From Gemmataceae bacterium (lineage in GTDB: Bacteria; Planctomycetota; Planctomycetia; Gemmatales; Gemmataceae): DNA of 64,000 nucleotides. Both the position numbers and the translations under genes were made by a program. Of this stretch, positions 17,832 through 26,454 are shown one piece after another. The notes below the pieces were generated by a model that saw nothing but the letters and a program-made list of their open reading frames with translations, had not been told where the DNA came from and ran no database searches. Where the stretch lies: NCBI GenBank assembly GCA_019636445.1, contig JAHBXO010000021.1, positions 1-64,000 on the forward strand. The letters run 5' to 3'. The first letter of the stretch is position 1; each line of letters begins with the position of its first letter.

Positions 17832-20714
17832 ATGCGAACCCTGCGTTCTGTACTGGAAATCTTTCCCCGCGCCGCGGTCGAAGGACTGTCGGGCGAGCAG
17901 GTGCACGAGAGCGCGGGCCGATTCGGCCAGAACCGCCTCACGCCGCTGCGCCGGGAACCGGCGTGGCGCAAGCTCCTCGCGAAATTCGATGAACCGATCA
18001 TCCTGATCCTGCTCGCCGCGTTGTTGCTCAAACTTGTCGTGGATCTCTTTGAAACCGCAGCTTGGGCGGGTGTAACGGGCTTCGTCGTGGTCGTGATGGT
18101 CCTGGCGCTGCGATGGCTGCCTCGCGTCGCGGGATGGGTCCCGGCCGCGCTGTTCGCCGTCGCCGGCGGGTTGGTGCTCCTGGGCGTCTCGCTCGGCAAG
18201 CCGTCCTACGAAGGCCTGGCGGTCATGATCGCCGTCGGCCTCGCCACCGGCGTGGCCTTCGCCAGCGAGTACCGCAGCGATCGCGAGTTCGAATCGCTGA
18301 ACGAGGCCAAGGAGTCCGTGAAGGCGAAGGTCGTGCGGGGGGGGCAGTTGCAGATCCTTCCGTTGGAGGATCTGGTGGTCGGTGATCGGATCACGCTCGA
18401 AGCCGGCGACGAAATTCCCGCCGATGGTCGACCGATCGCCGTCAACGAACTCGCCGTCGACCAGTCGCTCATGACGGGGGAATCGGAACCGGTCGCCAAG
18501 GCGATCGCGGCGGAATCCGAGGAAAACGACGACCCCGCCGGCGCCTGGTGCGTGCATCGCGGCACGCAGGTGGTCGCCGGGACCGGCGTGATGCTCGTGA
18601 CGAACGTCGGCGACGATACGATGTTGGGGCAGATCGCCCGTCGGTTGGGAGGGGGCGAAGCCGAACCGGGCGATCGGATGGATCGCGTTCATCGGAAACT
18701 CGCCCACGATCGCGAAACAACGCCACTTCAGGAAAAACTCGATCATCTCGCGAAACTGATCAGCAAGATCGGCTATCTCGCGGCGGGCGCGATCTTCGTC
18801 GCCCTCTTCGTTCGCGGCCTGTACATCGGCGAACTCCGTTGGCCGTTCGCCGAGGAACGCCCTGCCGACGCAATGCTCGCCAATTTCCGCGCACTGCTTG
18901 GCTATTTCGTTTACATGGTCATTGTCATTGTGGTCGCGGTGCCGGAAGGGTTGCCCATGAGTGTGACGGTTTCGCTCGCACTCGCCATGCGGAAGATGAC
19001 CCGCGCGAATTCGCTGGTCCGACAGCTGGTCGCCTGCGAAACGATCGGCTCGGCCACCGTGATCTGTACGGACAAGACCGGAACGCTCACGCGAAATCGA
19101 ATGACGGTCGTGCAGGCGGTGGGCGATGGTCCGGTTCTGAGCTTGAACGCCGCCGTGAACTCCACGGCTCAATTATCCGAAAAAGATGGGCAGCTGATTG
19201 CGATCGGCAATTCGACCGAGGGCGCGTTGCTGTTCTGGTTGCGGGCGAACGGCGAGACGGATCCGCTTCATATCCGTTCGGAATCCCGAATCCTCTTTCA
19301 ATCGACCTTCTCTTCTCAAACGAAACGCATGATCACGGTCGTCGAACGCGACGATCGGCTCGTCGTTCTGGTCAAGGGCGCGACGGAATTGTTGCTGGCG
19401 GAGTGCGAGACGTTCGCGAAGCCGAAAGAGGAATTCGAATCGTCGCTGCGCGATTCGACCGCGGGTGCCATGCGCACGCTCGGATTCGCGCACCGATACC
19501 TGCCGGCCGCCCTTACGCCGGATCTGATCCTGACGATGCATCGCTCCGGTGAGTTGGAGGAAGGGCTTCACTTCGACGGGTATGTCGGCATCCGTGATCC
19601 GTTGCGCGACGATGTGCCCGATGCCATCCGCGAATGCCGGCGCGCGGGCATCGCGGTGGTGATGATCACGGGCGACAACCCGGAAACGGCCCGCGCGGTG
19701 GCTCGGGATGCCGGCCTGCTGGAAGCGCCCCGCGATCTGCTCCTGACCCATGCGGACCTGAAACGAATGACCGACGAAGAGGTGACCGCGGCGCTGCCGC
19801 GGCTCGCCGTTGTCGCCCGCGCGCAGCCGTTGGACAAATATCGCCTCGTGAAACTCTTCCAGCGGGAAGGCCAAGTCGTCGCCATGACTGGCGACGGCAC
19901 GAACGACGCGCCGTCCCTGCGCCAGGCGGATGTCGGCCTGGCGATGGGGCTTTCCGGCACCGAAGTCGCGAAGGAAGCCAGTAAGATCATTCTGCTGGAC
20001 GACAGCTTCGCAACCATCGCCAAAGCCGTGCGTTGGGGCCGCGCGCTCTATGAGAACATCCAGAAGTTCATCGTCTTCCAGCTGACGATCAACGTCTCCG
20101 CGCTCGCCATCGCGCTGCTCAGCCCGTTCCTCGGCTTCCGCCCGCCGTTCACGGTGCTGCAACTGCTTTGGATCAACGTGATCATGGATACCTTCGCGGC
20201 GATCGCGCTCTGCTCCGAGGCTCCGCGCAAGCAACTCATGGAACTACCGCCGAAACGGCGCGACGAGAACATCCTGACCCGAAACATGCTCGCGATCATC
20301 GTCGCCACCGCCGCGTTTTTCGTCGTCGCGATGCTGGCGCTGCTGCTCGGCATGCATTTCGAAGGCTGGTTCGCGGGCACCGGCGCGGTCTCGGCCGAAT
20401 TCGCGCCGCTTACAGTTCGACAGACGACGATCTTCTTCACCGTCTATGTCTTGTTCCAATTCTGGAACCAGTTCAATTGCCGTTCCCTGGATCCGCGTAC
20501 GTCGGGACTGGCCGGCCTCCTCGGCAACCGTCCGTTCCTGGTCGTGTCCGCCCTCACACTCTTCGGTCAGGCGATCATCGTGACGTTCGGCGGCCGTATC
20601 TTCCACGTCGAAAAACTCGCGATCGTCGACTGGCTCGCGATCCTCGTCGGCACGGCATCGGTCGTCGTCTTCGCGGAACTGGTCCGCCGAATCCGCCGGA
20701 AGGAGTCGTCGTGA
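17832..20714 (+). CDS. P-type cation-transporting ATPase, Ca2+ type (IIB-like)
   Basis: A 960-residue pump with all P-type landmarks: N-terminal cation-ATPase domain (VEGLSGEQVHESAGRFGQN), DQSLMTGESEPV in the actuator domain, TM4 VAVPEGLP, phosphorylation motif DKTGTLT with Asp414, VKGATELLL in the nucleotide domain, MITGDNPETARAV and MTGDGTNDAPSLRQADVG in the P domain. TM6 carries LLWINVIMDTFAA with the Asn and Asp of Ca2+ pumps, and FWNQFNCRSLDPR near the end is characteristic of plasma-membrane type Ca2+-ATPases. Start at ATG 17832; a TTG slightly upstream is inside the preceding terminator. Its last 4 bases overlap the next gene, a ferredoxin. Confidence 0.9.
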   Translation: MRTLRSVLEIFPRAAVEGLSGEQVHESAGRFGQNRLTPLRREPAWRKLLAKFDEPIILILLAALLLKLVVDLFETAAWAGVTGFVVVVMVLALRWLPRVAGWVPAALFAVAGGLVLLGVSLGKPSYEGLAVMIAVGLATGVAFASEYRSDREFESLNEAKESVKAKVVRGGQLQILPLEDLVVGDRITLEAGDEIPADGRPIAVNELAVDQSLMTGESEPVAKAIAAESEENDDPAGAWCVHRGTQVVAGTGVMLVTNVGDDTMLGQIARRLGGGEAEPGDRMDRVHRKLAHDRETTPLQEKLDHLAKLISKIGYLAAGAIFVALFVRGLYIGELRWPFAEERPADAMLANFRALLGYFVYMVIVIVVAVPEGLPMSVTVSLALAMRKMTRANSLVRQLVACETIGSATVICTDKTGTLTRNRMTVVQAVGDGPVLSLNAAVNSTAQLSEKDGQLIAIGNSTEGALLFWLRANGETDPLHIRSESRILFQSTFSSQTKRMITVVERDDRLVVLVKGATELLLAECETFAKPKEEFESSLRDSTAGAMRTLGFAHRYLPAALTPDLILTMHRSGELEEGLHFDGYVGIRDPLRDDVPDAIRECRRAGIAVVMITGDNPETARAVARDAGLLEAPRDLLLTHADLKRMTDEEVTAALPRLAVVARAQPLDKYRLVKLFQREGQVVAMTGDGTNDAPSLRQADVGLAMGLSGTEVAKEASKIILLDDSFATIAKAVRWGRALYENIQKFIVFQLTINVSALAIALLSPFLGFRPPFTVLQLLWINVIMDTFAAIALCSEAPRKQLMELPPKRRDENILTRNMLAIIVATAAFFVVAMLALLLGMHFEGWFAGTGAVSAEFAPLTVRQTTIFFTVYVLFQFWNQFNCRSLDPRTSGLAGLLGNRPFLVVSALTLFGQAIIVTFGGRIFHVEKLAIVDWLAILVGTASVVVFAELVRRIRRKESS

Positions 20715-21088
20715 AGGAGATCCTGTCACCGGCCGAAATGGCCGAGAAATTGTTGATCGGTCACTACTCGCGACACGTCTTCCTGTGCATCGGCGACGCG
20801 TGCTGTTCCGCCGAGGCCGGCGCGAAGGCGTGGGAAGTACTCAAGGACGAATTGAAACGCCGCAATCTGTCGCTCGCCACCGGCCCCTGTGCGTGCTACC
20901 GCACCAAGGTCCAGTGCCTGCGCGTTTGTTCCGGCGGCCCGATCCTGGTCGTCTACCCCGAAGGAACCTATTACGCCGGCATGACGGCCGAACGCATTCC
21001 GGAGTTCGTGGAACGGCACCTCGTGAATGGCGAACCGATCGAAGACTGGATCTTCGCGCGGAACCCGCTGCCTCGATCTACACCTTGA
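20711..21088 (+). CDS. Thioredoxin-like [2Fe-2S] ferredoxin
   Basis: A 125-residue protein that starts at GTG, overlapping the ATPase stop as GTGA, so translation is probably coupled. The sequence HVFLCIGDACCSAEAGAKAW, followed by CACYRTKVQCLRVCSGGPILVVYPEGTYYAG, fits the thioredoxin-fold ferredoxin family (Shethna/NuoE-like), in which two Cys from the first loop and two from the CLRVC stretch hold the cluster. There are two extra Cys in CAC. Its 3' end overlaps the convergent UxaC-like gene by 11 bases. A redox partner is not obvious; coupling to a cation pump suggests redox-linked control, which is inference only. Confidence 0.85.
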   Translation: MKEILSPAEMAEKLLIGHYSRHVFLCIGDACCSAEAGAKAWEVLKDELKRRNLSLATGPCACYRTKVQCLRVCSGGPILVVYPEGTYYAGMTAERIPEFVERHLVNGEPIEDWIFARNPLPRSTP

Positions 21089-22280
21089 AGATCTCGCGCA
21101 CGTTGTCGCGCAGGAGCCGCGTGCCGAGCGCGACGGCTTCCGTCTCGTTCAGCAGGCCGGGCCGCACGAATTCGTCCGCGATCGTCCGCGCGAGTATGCG
21201 GCGGTACATGCCGTACTTCGGCAGTACGAACTCCAGCTTATACGCGTCCGAGTAGTAGCCGACGAGTTTTGTTTTCGGCACGCCCTGCAACCGCTCGCGC
21301 AGGTCGGCGGAAATGTAGGCCGGGATGTTCGAATACCACCAGTGCCCGTTGGGCACGACGTTCGGGAAGATCCACGAATACGCCACGAGTTCCTGGTTCT
21401 GCCCACTCGTGAGCACCGAGATCGGGAACGTCACGTCGGGGAAGGCGTTGAACAGTTCCTTGTACTGGATCAGCGAGCATCGACGGTCGAAGAGGTCCTG
21501 GCCCTGGAAGACGCCGCTCTCGTAGACTCGGCGGTTGACGCCGATCATCAGATCGAACGGCAACTTGAACTCCCGGCAGTTCTCCGCCAGCATCCAGAAA
21601 ATGCTGTTGCCTTTCTCGGTCGGCGCGAAGTCCGGCGGCAGCGAGATCGCGCACGCCTTCGCCCCCTTCGCCACGAATTTCTCGAACAGCGCGCGGACCG
21701 CCTTCTTCAGCGTCGGCACGTCGCCCGCGTCGATGCCGGTCGCCTTCGCCAACCGTTCGCGAACCCCCGGCTCCTGGAACTTGAACACCAGCGTATCCGT
21801 CCGCAGGCACGGCACGTACTTCGACGTGTCGAAGCCGTCGAGGTTGTCGTCGAACTCGTTCGTCAGGAAGATCTTTTCCAGCTTCGTCTTCGCGAACACC
21901 AGCGACTCCCAGTCCTTCGCCGCGAAGCGCTTCACGCTCTCGTCGAAAAGCGCGTCGGCGTCCGCCGCCGTCACGCGGTCGCCGGTGAAACCGAGGAAGT
22001 TCCGGCAGATCTCCACGAACCAGCGATACTGGGCCGTATTGTCGTAGCGGTCCATGTGGCGGATGATCTCGCGGCAGCGAGCCTTCGGGTCGGCGTCCTT
22101 CGCCAACAACGTCTGCGGCATCCCGGCCGAGTGTGCCAGCTCCGTGTAGTAGTGGTAGCCGAGGATGTCGTCGAGCGACCGCGAGACGGGCGAAAGCGGC
22201 TCGATGTGCGAGTGCGGATCGATCAGCGGAATCGCATCAAAAGCGGCGGTCAGGGATTGAACGAGACCATCAGCGAGCAT
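21078..22280 (-). CDS. UxaC-like amidohydrolase (glucuronate isomerase-like)
   Basis: A 400-residue TIM-barrel protein of the metal-dependent hydrolase superfamily. It has the first-strand metal motif PLIDPHSHIEPL (His23, His25) and the arrangement of uronate isomerase-like proteins: DDILGYHYYTELAHSAG, RYDNTAQYRWFVEICRNFLGF, LPFDLMIGVNRRVYE, and a C-terminal LARTIADEFVRPG. UxaC itself interconverts uronates and ketouronates; planctomycetes have many divergent paralogues, so the substrate is left open. No signal peptide. It is transcribed towards the ferredoxin gene with an 11-base overlap of the 3' ends. Confidence 0.8.
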   Translation of the reverse strand: MLADGLVQSLTAAFDAIPLIDPHSHIEPLSPVSRSLDDILGYHYYTELAHSAGMPQTLLAKDADPKARCREIIRHMDRYDNTAQYRWFVEICRNFLGFTGDRVTAADADALFDESVKRFAAKDWESLVFAKTKLEKIFLTNEFDDNLDGFDTSKYVPCLRTDTLVFKFQEPGVRERLAKATGIDAGDVPTLKKAVRALFEKFVAKGAKACAISLPPDFAPTEKGNSIFWMLAENCREFKLPFDLMIGVNRRVYESGVFQGQDLFDRRCSLIQYKELFNAFPDVTFPISVLTSGQNQELVAYSWIFPNVVPNGHWWYSNIPAYISADLRERLQGVPKTKLVGYYSDAYKLEFVLPKYGMYRRILARTIADEFVRPGLLNETEAVALGTRLLRDNVREIFKV

Positions 22281-22639
22281 GGCGGTAATTCCGGGAAAGT
22301 TTGTCGATTTTACCGATGGCCTGTCTTACGCCGGCGGGCAGAAATTACAATTCAAGCATGTCGGGAAATGATTTTCACTGGGAAACCAGCCATTTCGAAT
22401 AATCGGACCGATTGGCACGGCCTCTGCATATTCCCTTTCGTCCGACACGGTTCCCCCAACCGGCCGGACGGTGCGAGAGCCGCGACGGCGGCCTTCCCCC
22501 AAGGTATCGCCGATCCCCCCAAGATCGCGGTTCCCGCACCCGATGCCCCCGGCGGGTCCCCCACTCGCCGGACACCTCGAAGGACATGTCAATCATCCCC
22601 CCGCCACTCCGCCGTTCCCCCAACGGCGGAGTTGGTCTT
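22281..22639. other. C-rich non-coding stretch between two minus-strand genes
   Basis: No credible gene is seen. The plus strand has at least six runs of five or six C, usually followed by A (near 22449, 22497, 22515, 22556, 22596 and 22617). Near the end, a perfect 11-bp inverted repeat with a five-C loop (22606-22632) sits just after the penicillin acylase stop codon. Read on the minus strand it lacks a T run; on the plus strand TGGTCTTTT follows. It is probably a transcript end or a structured leader for the downstream hydrolase gene. Confidence 0.4.
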
Positions 22640-24883
22640 TTATCGGGGTGACAATCGCAAACTCGCGACGGCCGTGCGGATGGCCTCGTCCGGCGTCCAC
22701 GCGATCGGAATCGATTCGCCCGCCTGCCAGAGTTCGAATTGATCGGCATAGTGTTCCGTGCAGGGATTGCCGCTCTGGCCGCCGGCCAGGACGAATCGCG
22801 AGTTGGACCAGTTCCCCACGTCGAACACCGCCCGCAGGTTTGGGATGTTGTGCGTGTACGCGAGCGGATCGCCCGGCTTCGCGGCGCACTGGAGGACCGT
22901 GTTGGAATCGCCGCCGGCCGGTACGGGGCCGACATTGAACGCACGGCCAAGCCAGTGATCCTTGAAGATCGGATGTTCGAGCCGGAGTTGCCGCAGGTCG
23001 CCCCATTGCCAGAAAGCCGGCGCCGGGCCTCGCGTCCTGCGCAGTTCCGTCACGATCTCCGCAACGGTCGTGGCGACCAGGCGCTGCCACCCCTCTTCGA
23101 ACCACCCTTCCGGTTGCAGGCGTAAGAGTTTCACCAGATGTGCGACACGGCGCTCCGAGAAGAGGCTGCCCGAGAACGGCTCGCCATCTCCTTCGCCGAT
23201 GACCGCTTTCCACGATTGCGGCGCTTTGGCCCGCGCCACGCGGACACATAATCGGGCCACGAGCAACTCGAACACCGTCGCCGCCGCCGAATCGGGCGTG
23301 ATGCGTCCATCCCACTCTCGCAGCAATTCCATCCCGAGTCGCGCGTTTTCATCATCGCCGGTCGGCACCGCGAGCACCACCTCGCGAATTTCCTCCCAGG
23401 GCATCGACCGGACGTTCCGATGGAGTTCGCCACAGAGCAGTACGCTCCAGTCTGTCCGCCGCGACAGTTCTTCGCGGATGATCCGCGCGCGGTAGGCGTC
23501 GATGTAATCGACCCCGAATCGCCCGTCGCCCGTCGGATCATCGTTCGCCGTCGCGAGGAATCCCCCGGCCGGATTGACCGTGAACGGCATTTCGTCGAAC
23601 GGGATCAACCCGTCCCAAATGCTTTCGTCGGCGGGCAGCGGAATCGCGCCGTGCCCGCGGATGCGCCGGGGAACCTGCCCGACGAGTTGATGAGCAATCG
23701 TTTCCGTTTCGTCGGCATAGACGAGATTCATCGGCAACGACGGCCAGGCCGCGAAAGGGCGGCGGAACTCGTCGAACGATCTCGCCCGCGGCGAATCGAA
23801 AAATCCGCGCAAGGGCAGCGGTTCCAGCCAGACCGCCCGCATCGCGAGCCACTCGCGTTCGCTTTCCCAGACCACCGGTCCGCGTGGCGTCACCACGACG
23901 GCCAGCTCTTCATCCGGCCCGTCCGCGACGCGAATCGTCTCACGGATGCGCGGAAATGTGTCGCTCGGGGTCTCGATCACAAGGTCGGTATTGTCAGTTA
24001 GGCCGGCGGTCACGCCCCAACATGCGAAGCCGTTGTGTCCGATCGGAAAGACCGGAGCGCCGACGAGCGCCGCCCCGGCGACAGCCCAATCCGGGGTATC
24101 GACGTGCGCGAGGTACCACGGTGCCGGCACCGAAGGTGCGAGGTGCGGGTCGTTCGCCAGGATCGGCCGACCCGTCGCCGTGCGGCTCCCGGCGATCACC
24201 CAGTTGTTCGAACCACCGCCCCGGCCGAACACGCGCAGGAATGCCGCGATGTCGTCGGTGACGGGTTTCGGACCGGTCTCTGTAATACCCGGCTCGATCG
24301 AAGCGGGGTCAAGTGCTCGCAGCGCGTCCGCGCCGTCGGTCCGCAGGATCTGCAGTCGCGCCAGCTCGACATCCCAATTCGAGGGCAGCAGAAATGTCTG
24401 CAGTTTGACCAGCCCCAGCACGTCGGCCGGTTCCCACTTCGACAGCGGAGCTTTCAATAACTGGCATTCGTGCGGCGCTTTCGCACCCGCAAAACCGTGC
24501 GACGCATTGACGCCGGCGACAAACCCTTCGAGCGCCGCTCGGATATCCGGATCGACGATGGCCAGTTGCGCGTCGGCCGCACGCCGGAACCCGATCCGCC
24601 GCGCGATGCGGTCCACCGGCAATGCGTCCTTGCCCACCAGTTCGGCGAGCGTGCCGCGCACTACTCGCAAGAGCATTTCGAGTTGAAAACCGCGATCCTG
24701 CCCTTGGACGAAGCCCAGGCCGAAGAACGCGTCGGGGTCGTTCTCGGCTTCGATGGTGGGCACGCCGTGCTTGTCGCGGCGGATCGTGAGATTGGCACGG
24801 AGGCCGGCGAGCCGATGCTCGCCGGAGATAACCGGTCGCCGTGCGCCGAGTGCCAGGCGCAAGAGGAATTGCGGGAATGTCAT
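22640..24883 (-). CDS. Penicillin acylase-family Ntn hydrolase
   Basis: A 747-residue protein of the S45 family, which cleaves amide bonds (beta-lactam side chains, acyl-homoserine lactones and others) after self-processing. The N-terminal alpha part has RRDKHGVPTIEAENDPDAFFGLGFVQGQDRGFQLEMLLRVVRGTLAEL, matching the family. The autocatalytic site is GGGSNNWVIAG; Ser225 would become the N-terminal nucleophile of the beta chain. NDPHL, GAPVFPIGHNGFACWGVT and a late GGDSNTV are also family features. No signal peptide is evident, while most homologues are periplasmic, so either it is cytoplasmic or the start is misjudged. It precedes no obvious partner gene; 28 bases separate it from the DUF1501 gene upstream. 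Confidence 0.88.
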   Translation of the reverse strand: MTFPQFLLRLALGARRPVISGEHRLAGLRANLTIRRDKHGVPTIEAENDPDAFFGLGFVQGQDRGFQLEMLLRVVRGTLAELVGKDALPVDRIARRIGFRRAADAQLAIVDPDIRAALEGFVAGVNASHGFAGAKAPHECQLLKAPLSKWEPADVLGLVKLQTFLLPSNWDVELARLQILRTDGADALRALDPASIEPGITETGPKPVTDDIAAFLRVFGRGGGSNNWVIAGSRTATGRPILANDPHLAPSVPAPWYLAHVDTPDWAVAGAALVGAPVFPIGHNGFACWGVTAGLTDNTDLVIETPSDTFPRIRETIRVADGPDEELAVVVTPRGPVVWESEREWLAMRAVWLEPLPLRGFFDSPRARSFDEFRRPFAAWPSLPMNLVYADETETIAHQLVGQVPRRIRGHGAIPLPADESIWDGLIPFDEMPFTVNPAGGFLATANDDPTGDGRFGVDYIDAYRARIIREELSRRTDWSVLLCGELHRNVRSMPWEEIREVVLAVPTGDDENARLGMELLREWDGRITPDSAAATVFELLVARLCVRVARAKAPQSWKAVIGEGDGEPFSGSLFSERRVAHLVKLLRLQPEGWFEEGWQRLVATTVAEIVTELRRTRGPAPAFWQWGDLRQLRLEHPIFKDHWLGRAFNVGPVPAGGDSNTVLQCAAKPGDPLAYTHNIPNLRAVFDVGNWSNSRFVLAGGQSGNPCTEHYADQFELWQAGESIPIAWTPDEAIRTAVASLRLSPR

Positions 24884-24911
24884 GGTTCCGAAATGATACG
24901 GAACCGCTGGT

Positions 24912-26288
24912 TCAGAACAGTTCGTCGATCGGTTCCGGGTCGTCCAGCACCGGCGTCGGTCGCCCCGTCGGGTCGATGAGGCTCAGTTTCGGATCAATAC
25001 CGAGGACTTTGTAAATCGTCGCGTGGATGTTCGAGGGCGTCACGGCGCGGGTGTGCGGTTCGGTGCCGAGGCGGTTCGTCGAACCGACGATGCGGCCGCC
25101 CTTCACGCCGCCGCCGCCCATCAGGCAGAACATCGCGTTGCCCCAGTGGTCGCGGCCGGGGGTGCCCTTGCTCATCGGCGCACCGCCATTGCCGCCGTCG
25201 TTCATCTTCGGCGTTCGGCTGAACTCGCCGCAGAGGACCACGAGCGTCGTGTCGAGCAGGCCGCGCTCGTCGAGGTCGGTGAAGAGCGACGCCACGCCGG
25301 AGTCGACTTTCGGGAGATAGTCCTCGTAGCCCTTTTGCAGGTCCCAGTGGTGATCCCAGCCGCCGAGGTGAACGTTGACGAAGGTGGAACCTGCCTCGAC
25401 CAACCGGCGTGCCAGCAGCATCGATTGCCCCGGCGTGTGCCGGCCGTACCGGTCGCGGAGCCGCGGGTCTTCCTTCGAGATGTCGAACGCCTTGCGGGCA
25501 TTGGCACCGGTGACGAACTCGAACGCCTCCTTCGAGAATCGATCCATCGCGTTCGACTCGGCGGCCGGCGCGATCGCACGCTTCGCGGCGTCGAATCGCT
25601 CGGTCAGTGCTTTTCGGTCTTCGAGCTTGTCGATCGTCAGCCCGGATGCGAGATTCAGGTTCTGCACTTTGAAATACGACGGCGTCGGATCACCGGTGAC
25701 GAACGGATTGTGCTGGGTGCCGAGGATGTTGCCGCCGAAGTAGCCGGGCACGAGGCCGATGCTCGCGGCGTGGGGCACGGCGACGTAGCCGGGCATGCCG
25801 GGCTGGCGCGGGCCGAGTTCGCGGTTCACGATCGCCCCGATGCCGGGGAACTTCTGCGGTGTGTTCGCCCCGCTCACGCCCATATCCTTGGTCGTCAGCA
25901 TCCGGTGCCCGCCGGCGAAGTGGTCGCCGGTGTCGTGGTGCAGCGAGCGCACCATCGAGAACTTGTCCGTCACCTTCGCCTGCTTCGGGTACAGTTCCGT
26001 GATGTCGAAGCCGGGCACGACGGTGCGGATCGGCTTCCAGATCCCGCGATACTCCGCCGGAGCGTCCGGCTTCATGTCGTACATGTCCATGTGGCCCGGT
26101 CCGCCGTCGAGCCAGATCAGAATCACGGACGTGTCGCGGGTTCGGTTCGCCAGCGACGCCCGATCGTTCGCGGCGAGGGCGCGGGGGATCGCGACGCCAG
26201 CCATGCCCGCGAGGCCGATCTGGAGAAAGCTCCGGCGGTTCGCGCCGTCGCAATAGCGGCTGGTTCGACCGAGATCGAGTCGGAACAT
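24912..26288 (-). CDS. DUF1501 Tat-exported protein
   Basis: A 458-residue DUF1501 protein, a family abundant in planctomycetes. The start at 26288 gives MFRLDLGRTSRYCDG followed by a twin-arginine segment, NRRSFLQIGLAGMAGVAIP; an in-frame ATG 42 bases upstream is the alternative. It has the alkaline-phosphatase-like fold marks SVILIWLDGGPGHMDMYD, VRSLHHDTGDHFAGGHRMLTT, NVHLGGWDHHWDLQ, VVLCGEFSRTP and GRDHWGNAMFCLMGGGGVKGG. These suggest a metal-dependent hydrolase, but no activity is established. Homologues are usually paired with a DUF1553/DUF1549 gene; none is adjacent. It lies 28 bases upstream of the penicillin acylase gene, probably in the same transcript. Confidence 0.92.
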   Translation of the reverse strand: MFRLDLGRTSRYCDGANRRSFLQIGLAGMAGVAIPRALAANDRASLANRTRDTSVILIWLDGGPGHMDMYDMKPDAPAEYRGIWKPIRTVVPGFDITELYPKQAKVTDKFSMVRSLHHDTGDHFAGGHRMLTTKDMGVSGANTPQKFPGIGAIVNRELGPRQPGMPGYVAVPHAASIGLVPGYFGGNILGTQHNPFVTGDPTPSYFKVQNLNLASGLTIDKLEDRKALTERFDAAKRAIAPAAESNAMDRFSKEAFEFVTGANARKAFDISKEDPRLRDRYGRHTPGQSMLLARRLVEAGSTFVNVHLGGWDHHWDLQKGYEDYLPKVDSGVASLFTDLDERGLLDTTLVVLCGEFSRTPKMNDGGNGGAPMSKGTPGRDHWGNAMFCLMGGGGVKGGRIVGSTNRLGTEPHTRAVTPSNIHATIYKVLGIDPKLSLIDPTGRPTPVLDDPEPIDELF

Positions 26289-26454
26289 GGGCGGTCTCGA
26301 AGGCGAATCGGGACGAGTTGGTTGGCGCATTTAAACGCCGGCAGGTACTCACACAATGACGAATTCCGACTGCTTTGTCAAGAATTACCCGGGACAATGC
26401 ACGATATCGCCACCTTGCCACGAAACGGATTGGCCCTGTCGGTCCCGTCCGATC

